DNA of 64,000 nucleotides, taken from an uncultured Ruminiclostridium sp. GTDB taxonomy: Bacteria; Bacillota; Clostridia; Oscillospirales; Ruminococcaceae. Each line of letters begins with the position of its first letter. Within the stretch, counting starts at the first letter, position 1. The stretch covers positions 65,688 through 129,687 of the forward strand of contig CAJTTE010000008.1 of NCBI GenBank assembly GCA_910579265.1, written 5' to 3'. The notes beneath the pieces were generated by a model. That model was not told the DNA's origin. It did no database searches and saw only the letters and a list, made by a program, of their open reading frames with translations. Positions 48,134 to 57,377 of this stretch are shown here, piece by piece. Made by a program: the position numbers and the translations under genes.

Positions 48134-51100
48134 ATGAGCAAACTTAGACAGGTCAGAGAATTGTACGATGTTGAGGTTGCTAAAATCAAACACCCTGAAC
48201 TGTGGCGGCATACGCTCGAATGTATTTCAAAATACTACAAATTCAGCTTTGTGGAAGCGCTCTTGATACACTCACAGGCTGAAAGCGCTACTGTAATGGC
48301 TACATTCGAGAATTGGAACAGGTTTGGCAGAAGAATTAACGGCGGCGAACAGGGTATAGCCGTTTTTACATCCAGAACGGATACTAAACTGAAATATTTG
48401 TTTGATATTTCCCAGACGTATGGTTGTCCGATCGAAAAACGGTGGGATATAAAGAAATCCGAAGAACAGCGGGATAAGGTGATACGGCGGTATAACTCCA
48501 AGTACGGTACTGAGTTTACCGATATATGCGAGGTCATTGACAGCGTTTACCGCTCAGCTCTGGAAAATATTAACGAGAATATTGAAAAAGAGGTTGAATA
48601 CCTTAAGCCCGAAAAGACCCAAGTTATCAGGAAACTTATATATGACAGTACTTTCTGTATGATAATGACAAGGTGCGGCTATGAGATTCCAGAGGAAATG
48701 TTGGATTTTTCCGCTATTTCGGAAGTTGTGCCGGATGGTTTACTGATAGCGGCAGGAAATTTATCAATGAAGGCGGCGCGCGAAGCGCTGATGGAAATCG
48801 AAAACGCAATAAGGAGGAAAGATTATGAGCAAAATCAGATTCAAGGAGATCGGACTGGAGTACGAGAAAAGAGACGGACTTCAATATCCGAAACTGGACG
48901 AACCGGTGAGCAGGGCGGAATTGAGTATAAAGGCGAGACAGGCGGTGGATATGTTGAACGATCTCAGTCCATCGGCTTTGGACGTAGTGAATATGAGCGG
49001 ACTGAGCGACCGTATATGGGAGGAGATAGCCGACAGAGTGAATCTGAGGGAGGACGAAATAACGAAGGCTATGAAAGAGGAAATGCCGAAGGATTGGAGC
49101 GGGAACGTGCAGGCAATGATGCAGATCAAAGCGGAAGCGCAACGACAAGGGAACGAGCTTATGCAGGAATTAGTCAGCCAGCTGAGAACAGCGGCAATGA
49201 CGCTGCCCCATCTGTCAGACGTGAGAGAATGGAAACTGCCGTAACCGATGATATCGAAGAAAACGAGGAATCGTCCGATGAGGACGGTTCCTTATCTTTT
49301 TTGGAGCTTAACGATAACAAAACTATAATTGCAAGCGTAGAAGATAAGGCAAAAGCGGTTTTTTCTTACACTCACGATACCTTAAACGAAGAATACAGTC
49401 AGGAAACTTTTTTTTCGGCGGAGGTACCGAGAAATGAGCAGATCATCAAAGATGAGCTGCTGAGAGGCAGCGGATTCACGGAAGGCAAGGAGCGTATCGA
49501 ACGCTATTATCGTGAAAATCAACCTGATACAAAGACTTTTGCCTCGATGCTCAAGAAGGAATACGGCATAGGCGGTCACAGCGGGAAAGATGATGTGGGT
49601 TTTGTAAATCATAACGGAAAAGGCATTTTGATTTCATTTAAAAACGGTGATAAGATAAGCCTTACCTGGAGCAATGCCGCTAAGAGAATTGCACAACTGA
49701 TTGAAAATGGTGAATATGGGGGTATTCCGAACAACGCCGCAGTTTCTAACACAGAGAAGCTTACCGTTCCCGTTATATTATGCGAGTGGAGTGAAAGCCG
49801 TGTTTTTGAGAATGGAAAGACTTATTCTATAGACGAATTTGATTCGCTGATGCAGAAAGCGGATGACGAACATGTTGCAGGCAAAAAAGCTGCTATAGAA
49901 AAATACGGGACTCAGGAAAAATGGTATGAAGCGAATGATCCCGAGTATGATCGGTTTTTGGGTTATGAAAAGGTCAAATTTACCTTGAAAATGCCTGACG
50001 GAAGAACATTCACCGAGCGGCAGGATATCGGTGACGGTTACGGCGGTGTTATTGACTTCTTTTCTCGATTTCCCTCATATGAAAGCATAGTGCCTGTTTT
50101 GCGCGAAGCCGTTCAAAAACAGCGCGGTGAAACGGTAAACGAGTCTGCAAAACCTAAACGCGAAAATAACAGCCCGGTAACCCTGATGAGCGATGCAAAC
50201 GAGATTTTCAATGCTCCGCTGATGGAAAAACTTGACGATTGGCGTTTACGGATTACGGCTAAATCCGAGGAAAGCATAAAAATGATTAAGGACGCCGCGC
50301 TTCGCACGGGTGCAACGGTACATCAAGCACAAGATGTGAGCGTGGGAGTTTACGGACTTGATGTTGATACATGGAACTTTTCCGTTGACGAAATAAGAAA
50401 CTTTGCGTTGAAGTTGGGTGCGGAGGTAACCGTCATTGAGCCGGAGACAAATTCCCAAACAAAAGCTCCGGAATTAACGACTGATACGGTTATGAAAGCC
50501 GTTACGGCGGAATTGCAAAAGAACGGTTCTTCACCGCAGGAAATAGCAAGGGCCGAAATTGCCGTTCAGTATTTAGGAAACGAGGATTTCAGAAACAAAC
50601 TTAACGATTATGTGTTTTCCGAAACATATAAGAAAAATTTCCATTTATGCGATGACGAAAAAATTAATTACTCGACGGGTGAAAAGGCAAAATTCCGTGA
50701 CAACATGGCCGCAATACGTACATTAAAGAAAATCGAAAGGGAAAAACGGTTTGCTACCGCCGAAGAGCAGAATATACTGTCAAAATATGTGGGTTGGGGC
50801 GGTTTGTCAAAGGCTTTTGATAAAAGCGCAGCGAGTTGGTCAAAGGAATACGTCCAGCTTAAAGCATTGCTTACCGACAAGGAATACGAAGCGGCCTTGA
50901 ACAGTACCCTGACTGCTTTTTACACCGATACGGAGCTTATTCGCCCCCTATACAAGGCTTTGGAAAGATTTGGTTTTAGGGGAGGAGATATACTCGATCC
51001 CGCAATGGGTACAGGCAATTTCTTTTCCGTTATTCCTGAAAGTCTTTCCGAAAATTCCCGGCTTTACGGCGTAGAGCTTGACAGTATTACGGGGCGTATT

Positions 51101-54100
51101 GCCAAAATGCTGTATCCAAATGCCGATATTCGAGTGCAGGGCTTTGAATACAGCAGTTTTGAGAACGAAGCGTTTGATGTTGCGGTAGGTAATGTGCCTT
51201 TTGAAAACTTCAAAATATCCGACAGCACATACAAGGAAGAATATGTGCTGCACGATTATTTTTTTATTAAGGCTCTTGACAAACTGAAGCCGGGCGGTAT
51301 AGCTGTGTTCATAACTTCTTCGGGAACCCTCGATAAGTTTTCTCAGAACGCAAGAATCGAAATAACTAACCGCGCCGAGCTTATAGGTGCGGTAAGGCTT
51401 CCAAACAATGCATTTAAGGAAATAGCAGGTGCTAAATCGGTCACAACGGATATGATCTTCTTAAAAAAGAGAGATGAAGTCAAAAGTTTTGATAAACAAT
51501 CTCCTGACCTTCCCGACTGGGTAAAGCCGCCGGAAAGTGCTTATGATGATCAGGGTAGGTATATAGGCACGTTTAATAAGTATTATCATAGACATCCCGA
51601 AATGGTTTTGGGTGAGCATAAATTGGTCAGCGGACCTTATGGATATGAATGTCAATGCATGCCGAAGGAGAATATGCCGCTTGCTTCCGCTTTGGATGAT
51701 GCCCTTAATACTTTACAGGCCGAATTTACGGCAGAACCGACCATTAAATGTGAAGAAGAAACGGAGAATGTTGAAGAAAACAAACTTCCTGCTCCCGAAG
51801 GCTCTCAAAACTACTGCTTTTATGTCGATGAAAGCAATAACCTTTTTTACCGTGAAAATGAATATATTGTTCCTTATAAGCCTAAATCGGCTAAGGCAGG
51901 GAAAATAATAACGGCTATGTGCGAACTTTCAGCGAAAATGCAGAAAGTAATCGATATTCAGCTTAACGGTGAGGGAAACGCGGTTTTGCGTTCCGCTCAG
52001 AAGTCGCTTGAGGAAAGCTATGATAAATTTATAAAAAAATACGGCTTTTTAAACAACCCCGAAAATGTAACATTATTTCGTGAGGATATGCGCAGCACAT
52101 TACTGATGTCTCTTGAAATAGAATCCGAACAAGTCGGGGTTTATAAGAAAGCCGATTTTTTTACAAAAGCTACCGTTTCACCTAAAAAAGCAGTTGAAAG
52201 TGTTGACAGTCCGCAGGAGGCTCTTTTGATTTCCCTTAATCTTAAAAACAGGGTTGATATTCCGTATATGGCTTGCCTTTGCCGAAAAACGGAAACTCAA
52301 ATCATATGTGAGCTTGGAGAAAGAATATATCAAAATCCTTCCGATTATGACGGATCTCCCTACAGCGGATGGGAAACCACCGAGGAGTACCTGAGTGGTT
52401 ATGTTAAGGATAAACTGAAAATTGCTTTGCAGTTCGCGGAGCATTACCCCGATTTATTTCAAAGAAATGTTGAAGCGTTAGAGACTAATCAGCCGGATCC
52501 GGTTTTTATCTCAGATATAGACTTTTCTATAGGAGCAGTGTATATTCCTGAAGAAATGTACAGGGATTTCATCTATGAAACTTTTGAAACTCCCGTTTAT
52601 TACCGTGTTAATATAGATATTGAGTACAGCCGTATTCTTAAGGAGTGGAGGATAACCAATAAATCCTCAGATAATTCCATAAGTGTAAAACAGGTTTATG
52701 GTACGGGCCGGATCAATGCTTATGAAATTATGGAATGCTCCCTTAATCAAAAGAGGGTACGCATACAGGATCCCGTAAGCTATATTGACAAAAACGGTAA
52801 CGAGGCAATAAAATATGTTCTTAACGTGGCTGAAACCCAAATCGCAAGAGCTCGTCAGACTAAGATTGAAACGGAGTTTAAAAACTGGGTCCTGAGAAAT
52901 TCCGAACGTGTTTCAAAAATCGAAAAGATTTATAACGATCGCTTTAATAACCTTAAGGTCAGAAAGTATGACGGCAGTTATATTGAAATCCCCGGCCTTA
53001 ATCCTCTTTTTAAATTCCGATCACATCAGCTTAATGCCATTGCAAGAATAGCTTCCGGAAATAACGTAATGCTCGCTCATGAAGTCGGAGCAGGAAAAAC
53101 GGCTGTAATGGCTGGTGCAGGAATGTATATGAGAAGTATAGGCGCGGTCAAGAAACCGTTGTATGTTGTTCCAAAACCGATAGTTGCACAATGGGGAAGA
53201 GAATTTGCACGCTTCTTTCCGACGGCAAAGGTACTTGTTACCGATGAAAAGGATTTTGAAAAGAAAAACAGGAGAAAATTTTTAAGCAAGATCGCTACGG
53301 GAGACTTCGACGCCGTTATAATGTCTCACAGTCAGTTTGAGAAAATACCGTTGTCTCTTGAACGTCAGAATATGATATTTGATGATATCAAACACAAGCT
53401 TATGACTGCAAAGGAGAATGCCAGAAAAGCCGACGGTAAAAGAGCCTTTACGGTTAAGTCATATGCCGCCGCTATTAAAACGCTCGATAACCGTCTTACC
53501 AAGCTTCGGGCAGATTTTAAAAAGGATGAATTTATTACCTTTGAGCAGCTCGGGTGTGATTATATTTTTGTCGATGAGGCACATCATTACAAAAATCTTT
53601 ATACTGCCACCAAGCATACCCGCATAGAGGGAATTAATTCAAGCGTGAACAGTCAGTGCGCATTTGATATGGATATGAAAGTTGCTTATTTGCAGGAGAT
53701 AAACGGCGGGGGAGGAGTTACAATGGCAACCGGCACGCCGATTTCGAACAGTATTGCCGAATGCTATGTTTTTCAGCATTACCTTCAGCGCCCGATGCTT
53801 CAAAAAAGCGGCATTGACAGCTTTGACGAATGGGCGTCGGTATACGGGAATATAACCGTTGGACTCGAAGTAAAGCCCACAGGTTCGGGTTGGCGTATGC
53901 GTGAGAGATTTGCCGAGTTTAAAAATCTTCCCGAGCTTTCAAATATGCTGTCTCAATGTTTTGATATCGTTAAAACCTCTGATATTGAGGGTATACGGCT
54001 TCCTGAAATCGCAGGCGGAAAGCCCGAGATCGTTGTTTGTGATCAATCGGAGGAACAGGCTCGTCAGGTAGCGGAGGGCATGAAGCGGGCCGAAATGATT

Positions 54101-55489
54101 GAAAATAAAAAAGTTGAGCCTGAAGAGGATAATATGTTGGCAGTTTGTTCATTTATGACTAAAGCATCTCTCGATCCTCGCATCAATAATCCTGAAGCAG
54201 GGGATTGGAGCGGCCTTAAAGTAAATGAATGTGTAAGGAACATTATCAGCATACATGATCGGTATACGGAATCGGCGCAAGTTGTTTTTTGCGATACAAG
54301 CACGCCGAATAAAAACGCCGGATTTACCGTTTACCAGGAGCTTAAGGATAAGCTTGTCAGTACGGGAGCGTTTTTGCCTGATGAAATAGCTTTTATACAC
54401 GATGCTCAAAATGACATGCAACGGATTCAGATGTTCGACAAGGTCAATAAAGGAGATGTAAAGGTAATTATAGGTTCTACCGCCAAGCTCGGCACAGGGG
54501 TTAATATGCAGCAGAATCTGATAGCGGCTCATCATCTTGACGCGCCTTATGTTCCAAAGGATATAGAACAGCGCAACGGCCGTATCATCCGTCAGGGCAA
54601 TGTCAATAATGAAGTATTTATCAAGTATTACAGTACCAAAGGTACGTTTGACAGTTACCGTTGGCAGCTTCTTGAGAAAAAACAGCGCCTTATATCCCAG
54701 GTGTTGTCAGGCAGAGCACCTTCAAGAAAATGCCAAGATATAGATGAAACTGCGCTTACTTTTGCGCAAATGAAAGCAGCTACCGCCGATAATCCTCTGA
54801 TTGCGGAAAAAATGCAGACGGATAACGAGGTTGATCGCTTAAAGCTTCTGCAAAGGGACTGGATAACGCAGCAATCAAGGTACAAGCTTGACATTGAAGA
54901 AAAGCTTCCCTCCAAGCTTGACAGATTAAATAAGCGTATTGTTAAGCTTGAAAAGGATATTGAACTTCTGAAAGCTAATCCTGTTATCGCAGACGGTTTT
55001 CGAATGGAGGTAAAAGGAGATTATTATTCCGAGCGTACAGAAGCAGGAGAAGCACTTATCAGGGAATTTGAAAAGTATATGTCTTCGGATGAATGTAAAA
55101 AAGGCGAACCAAGTGAGATGATAGGTAAATTCAGGGGCTTTGAAATCAGTTTCTTTGCTGCAAGCATTATGAGTTCGACCGTAAGACTTACAGGTTGCAG
55201 CGGGATCGTTTATGACTGTGATTTTTCTCTGTCAAATGTTGGTGCTTGCATAAGGATCGAAAATCTTGCAGGCGGTATTCCTGAAAGGAAGGAAGCAGCG
55301 TACAGGGAAATCGGAAATGTTGAAAAAGAATTGGAGATTGCCGGGCAGCAGTACGGAAAGCCATTTGAATTTGCACAGGAGCTTGACAGACTTACGCTGA
55401 AACAGTCGGAAATAAACGATAAACTGGAGTTTGGACAAGGCTGTGATGAATTTCAGCAGAATTGCGAGGCTGAGAATATGGAATTATAA
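48134..55489 (+). CDS. Giant N6-adenine methylase/SNF2 helicase
   Basis: 2451 residues. The N-terminal part (1-230) is a single-strand-DNA-binding-like region, followed by a Gly/Arg/Glu-rich linker (about 230-380). The methylase domain has DPAMGTGNF (motif I, about 955) and GNVPFENF (motif IV, about 1020, NVPF instead of NPPY, usual in this family). SNF2 helicase motifs are EVGAGKTA (about 1648), VDEAHHYKN (about 1813), and GTGVNMQ and QRNGRIIRQGN (about 2115-2150). A coiled coil ends the protein. Such giants are a hallmark of Clostridia conjugative elements and probably counter restriction and process DNA. AGGAGG precedes the ATG. A second gene is nested in the linker. Confidence 0.92.
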   Translation: MSKLRQVRELYDVEVAKIKHPELWRHTLECISKYYKFSFVEALLIHSQAESATVMATFENWNRFGRRINGGEQGIAVFTSRTDTKLKYLFDISQTYGCPIEKRWDIKKSEEQRDKVIRRYNSKYGTEFTDICEVIDSVYRSALENINENIEKEVEYLKPEKTQVIRKLIYDSTFCMIMTRCGYEIPEEMLDFSAISEVVPDGLLIAAGNLSMKAAREALMEIENAIRRKDYEQNQIQGDRTGVREKRRTSISETGRTGEQGGIEYKGETGGGYVERSQSIGFGRSEYERTERPYMGGDSRQSESEGGRNNEGYERGNAEGLERERAGNDADQSGSATTRERAYAGISQPAENSGNDAAPSVRRERMETAVTDDIEENEESSDEDGSLSFLELNDNKTIIASVEDKAKAVFSYTHDTLNEEYSQETFFSAEVPRNEQIIKDELLRGSGFTEGKERIERYYRENQPDTKTFASMLKKEYGIGGHSGKDDVGFVNHNGKGILISFKNGDKISLTWSNAAKRIAQLIENGEYGGIPNNAAVSNTEKLTVPVILCEWSESRVFENGKTYSIDEFDSLMQKADDEHVAGKKAAIEKYGTQEKWYEANDPEYDRFLGYEKVKFTLKMPDGRTFTERQDIGDGYGGVIDFFSRFPSYESIVPVLREAVQKQRGETVNESAKPKRENNSPVTLMSDANEIFNAPLMEKLDDWRLRITAKSEESIKMIKDAALRTGATVHQAQDVSVGVYGLDVDTWNFSVDEIRNFALKLGAEVTVIEPETNSQTKAPELTTDTVMKAVTAELQKNGSSPQEIARAEIAVQYLGNEDFRNKLNDYVFSETYKKNFHLCDDEKINYSTGEKAKFRDNMAAIRTLKKIEREKRFATAEEQNILSKYVGWGGLSKAFDKSAASWSKEYVQLKALLTDKEYEAALNSTLTAFYTDTELIRPLYKALERFGFRGGDILDPAMGTGNFFSVIPESLSENSRLYGVELDSITGRIAKMLYPNADIRVQGFEYSSFENEAFDVAVGNVPFENFKISDSTYKEEYVLHDYFFIKALDKLKPGGIAVFITSSGTLDKFSQNARIEITNRAELIGAVRLPNNAFKEIAGAKSVTTDMIFLKKRDEVKSFDKQSPDLPDWVKPPESAYDDQGRYIGTFNKYYHRHPEMVLGEHKLVSGPYGYECQCMPKENMPLASALDDALNTLQAEFTAEPTIKCEEETENVEENKLPAPEGSQNYCFYVDESNNLFYRENEYIVPYKPKSAKAGKIITAMCELSAKMQKVIDIQLNGEGNAVLRSAQKSLEESYDKFIKKYGFLNNPENVTLFREDMRSTLLMSLEIESEQVGVYKKADFFTKATVSPKKAVESVDSPQEALLISLNLKNRVDIPYMACLCRKTETQIICELGERIYQNPSDYDGSPYSGWETTEEYLSGYVKDKLKIALQFAEHYPDLFQRNVEALETNQPDPVFISDIDFSIGAVYIPEEMYRDFIYETFETPVYYRVNIDIEYSRILKEWRITNKSSDNSISVKQVYGTGRINAYEIMECSLNQKRVRIQDPVSYIDKNGNEAIKYVLNVAETQIARARQTKIETEFKNWVLRNSERVSKIEKIYNDRFNNLKVRKYDGSYIEIPGLNPLFKFRSHQLNAIARIASGNNVMLAHEVGAGKTAVMAGAGMYMRSIGAVKKPLYVVPKPIVAQWGREFARFFPTAKVLVTDEKDFEKKNRRKFLSKIATGDFDAVIMSHSQFEKIPLSLERQNMIFDDIKHKLMTAKENARKADGKRAFTVKSYAAAIKTLDNRLTKLRADFKKDEFITFEQLGCDYIFVDEAHHYKNLYTATKHTRIEGINSSVNSQCAFDMDMKVAYLQEINGGGGVTMATGTPISNSIAECYVFQHYLQRPMLQKSGIDSFDEWASVYGNITVGLEVKPTGSGWRMRERFAEFKNLPELSNMLSQCFDIVKTSDIEGIRLPEIAGGKPEIVVCDQSEEQARQVAEGMKRAEMIENKKVEPEEDNMLAVCSFMTKASLDPRINNPEAGDWSGLKVNECVRNIISIHDRYTESAQVVFCDTSTPNKNAGFTVYQELKDKLVSTGAFLPDEIAFIHDAQNDMQRIQMFDKVNKGDVKVIIGSTAKLGTGVNMQQNLIAAHHLDAPYVPKDIEQRNGRIIRQGNVNNEVFIKYYSTKGTFDSYRWQLLEKKQRLISQVLSGRAPSRKCQDIDETALTFAQMKAATADNPLIAEKMQTDNEVDRLKLLQRDWITQQSRYKLDIEEKLPSKLDRLNKRIVKLEKDIELLKANPVIADGFRMEVKGDYYSERTEAGEALIREFEKYMSSDECKKGEPSEMIGKFRGFEISFFAASIMSSTVRLTGCSGIVYDCDFSLSNVGACIRIENLAGGIPERKEAAYREIGNVEKELEIAGQQYGKPFEFAQELDRLTLKQSEINDKLEFGQGCDEFQQNCEAENMEL
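48825..49244 (+). CDS. Nested overlapping gene, TnpV-like
   Basis: 139 residues read in a different frame within the linker of the giant helicase gene. It has its own strong ribosome-binding site (AAGGAGG, about 8 bases ahead of the ATG). The protein is well-behaved: helical, balanced in charge and similar in pattern to TnpV proteins of transposons and elements (PKLDEPVSRAELS, WSGNVQAMMQIKAEA, ELMQELV). In the main frame the same bases give a Gly/Arg/Glu-rich, low-complexity linker. Both frames are open for 420 bases. I think it is translated, but homologue comparison is needed to be sure. Confidence 0.6.
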   Translation: MSKIRFKEIGLEYEKRDGLQYPKLDEPVSRAELSIKARQAVDMLNDLSPSALDVVNMSGLSDRIWEEIADRVNLREDEITKAMKEEMPKDWSGNVQAMMQIKAEAQRQGNELMQELVSQLRTAAMTLPHLSDVREWKLP

Positions 55490-55690
55490 GAATTGGATTT
55501 ACCGTTTAGAATTGCAATACGGTTTATATCTCACACAGTTGGTCATTCAAATTACACATGGTTTCGTTGTCGTAATTGGCAGGCGTCAGCTTGTCTGTGT
55601 CCTCCGCCTCGCTCTGTGCAATTTTCTCTTATATCCTTTGAGCTGAACTATTCATTATATTGCTAATAGTATGTATGTTTTTGAACTTTT

Positions 55691-55727
55691 AAGGCAGATA
55701 CCTTGATTATGGTATCTGCCTTATTTT
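55691..55727 (+). terminator. Strong rho-independent terminator
   Basis: AAGGCAGATACC (55691-55702) pairs perfectly with GGTATCTGCCTT (55711-55722), followed by ATTTTTA. Confidence 0.9.
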
Positions 55728-55838
55728 TATAATTGAATGGCTTTGGGTTTAAAAATCTTCATAAACAGTATTTTTGCGGTTAAAAATAGCGTCCACAGAT
55801 CAAACAAATTAGATTGTTGCTTTTGTACCTTTTACCAA

Positions 55839-55866
55839 TTTACTGAGGAGAATAAAAATATATAAT
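55839..55866 (+). promoter_or_regulatory. Promoter of the winged-helix gene, related to 26010-26038
   Basis: TTTACT (55839-55844), spacer 16, TATAAT (55861-55866). AACAAATTAG, TTACCA and TATAATTAAGAC are conserved with the lipoprotein promoter 30 kb away. Confidence 0.6.
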
Positions 55867-55887
55867 TAAGACGTAGGAGGAATCACT

Positions 55888-56808
55888 ATGAATACCAATG
55901 GGTTTATTAAAATCCCTAACAGCATTATAGGAAATCTTAAGGGTTATCATTGTGTATTGTATGTTTATTTGCTTTATCTTTGCACTGTTCAGAATAAAAG
56001 CTCTGTAAAAATAAAGCTTGAGACCTGTCGTAAGCGTGTCGGCGTTGCTTTTACATCTACTGTATGTAATCAGATGCGCGCATTGGAAAAAGCGGGGTAT
56101 ATCAGCATTGAACACAATTACAGCTACTTTGGTTTACAGACATGCAATACTGTGACAGTAAAAGGCTTTGATCCACAAAAGGACTATTTTTTGCTTCCTT
56201 CTGGATATATTCAGCTTGAAATCCCTCCTTCAGCTTTTGAGCTTATGCTTACATTATACATGTACTCCTTTCAAAATCCATTTTGTTATCCTTCCTTTTC
56301 GCAGATTAAAAAGCTGTGTCATCTTGGCGGCAGTACCATTGTTCAGGGCTATAAAATTCTTGAAGAAAAAAGCGTTATTTCCAAAGAAAACTACATGCGC
56401 GCAGATGGAAGCAAGGGACATAATCGTTATTTTCTTGTAAATAAAATTGAAAGACTTATAGGTGAAGAAAGGACAGCAAAATTTCTGATCTGGATCAGGA
56501 GGCAGAAGAATATTTGCTGCGGGCTTTGGCAGATCATTAAGGAGGTGTTCACGGGCAATATCGGTATTCTTAATGAGATTTGCGCCGAAATTGAAAAAAA
56601 TGAGGGGGAAGAGCTTACATATTTTTACGATGTTAAATATGATTATTGTGCATGTCAGATCGTATATCCGGATGACAACAATATAAATTCCACTGCTGAC
56701 AGGTGCGGAATTATTGGTTTAGTTAAAGAAAAGATCAGGCGTATCCGCGGTGGAATAAAGCGTTTTTTCGGTAAAATTGTTAGAAATTTCAAACGGGCAG
56801 TCCTGTAA
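55888..56808 (+). CDS. Winged-helix replication-initiator-like protein
   Basis: 306 residues, ATG with GTAGGAGGA upstream. Residues about 8-95 form one winged helix (IPNSIIGNLKGYHCVLYVYLL ... MRALEKAGYI) and 100-190 a second (FELMLTLYMY ... YPSFSQIKKLCHLGG ... ILEEKSVI), as in RepA_N/DnaD-like initiators. The C-terminal 100 residues are basic. It could start replication of the excised circle. It is the last element-type gene seen. Confidence 0.7.
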   Translation: MNTNGFIKIPNSIIGNLKGYHCVLYVYLLYLCTVQNKSSVKIKLETCRKRVGVAFTSTVCNQMRALEKAGYISIEHNYSYFGLQTCNTVTVKGFDPQKDYFLLPSGYIQLEIPPSAFELMLTLYMYSFQNPFCYPSFSQIKKLCHLGGSTIVQGYKILEEKSVISKENYMRADGSKGHNRYFLVNKIERLIGEERTAKFLIWIRRQKNICCGLWQIIKEVFTGNIGILNEICAEIEKNEGEELTYFYDVKYDYCACQIVYPDDNNINSTADRCGIIGLVKEKIRRIRGGIKRFFGKIVRNFKRAVL

Positions 56809-57377
56809 GATGAAGGCTTATTATATTAACGCACCTAAGAACGTAAGGAAAATTGAAAAAGAATGATTTAAGCTTGTTTATTATGTCGTACTATTTTGGG
56901 CGGTAGGAATTTTTTTGCTTTGTGATTAGAACCTCGCTTGTGCTTGGGTTTTCTTTCTCAAAATTCCGATAATGTTATTTGTTATGTAAAATTGCGCCGG
57001 AATCACATTGATTTATGTTTTTGGATACGGAGCTTTTGCGATAACAAACTTGATTGACTTTTGCCTTGACAAAAGGAAGGATTTAACCTTGTTCAAAATA
57101 GCCTTTTACTGGTTGGAAAGCTTGGTTAACATTCCCGTAAAAGTAAACTGAATGGTAGAAATAGTTTATAGCTGAGGTATAAATTGCTTTTCCACAGTTC
57201 AATTTGATTTATGAAAGCAGGCTAAAATATTGCGATAAATCTTGTATTTTGACTTGATGGATAAGGTTATACAATAGAGAACGATAATTATGTTGTTTAA
57301 AAGGATGTTGTTATGATATTTTCCTGAGTACTGTTTTTTCGTTATGTTCAAATAACGTTCTTTTTCTGCCGAAAAAA
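56809..57377. other. 569-base gap
   Basis: No gene is recognised. A tiny ORF (56810-56866, MKAYYINAPKNVRKIEKE) begins right after the winged-helix stop; it resembles the first residues of zinc alcohol dehydrogenases but stops after 18 codons. There is no cotJC remnant here. A poor promoter-like pair TTGACT/TACAAT (57249, 57270) has a 15-base spacer. Confidence 0.4.

Larger units (their letters stand above)
55490..55887. other. 398-base gap: terminator and promoter
   Basis: Holds the terminator at 55691-55727 and the promoter at 55839-55866. Nothing else recognised; an open frame at 55431-55646 is in all likelihood chance. Confidence 0.6.
6452..56808. mobile_element. Integrative conjugative element, serine-recombinase type (right end unresolved)
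   Basis: Bounded on the left by the cotJC junction. The span holds a large serine recombinase, repressor, ParA/ParB, relaxase, VirD4, VirB4, VirB6-like and PrgI-like proteins, a surface adhesin and a methylase/SNF2 giant protein, the usual content of Tn1549-like and CTn-type elements of Clostridia. The last clearly element-type gene is the winged-helix gene ending at 56808; the other cotJC fragment is not present further right, so the true right end may be beyond the window. Confidence 0.85.

Noticed and set aside
56810..56866. 18-codon ORF resembling the start of a zinc alcohol dehydrogenase
   Set aside because: Too short to support; no further dehydrogenase sequence follows in any frame.
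56809..57377. Right end of the element with the missing cotJC 5' part
   Set aside because: I looked for the reverse complement of a sequence coding MW-YEK...YP and for a GTAC junction; the GTAC at about 56887 is not followed by cotJC-like sequence.
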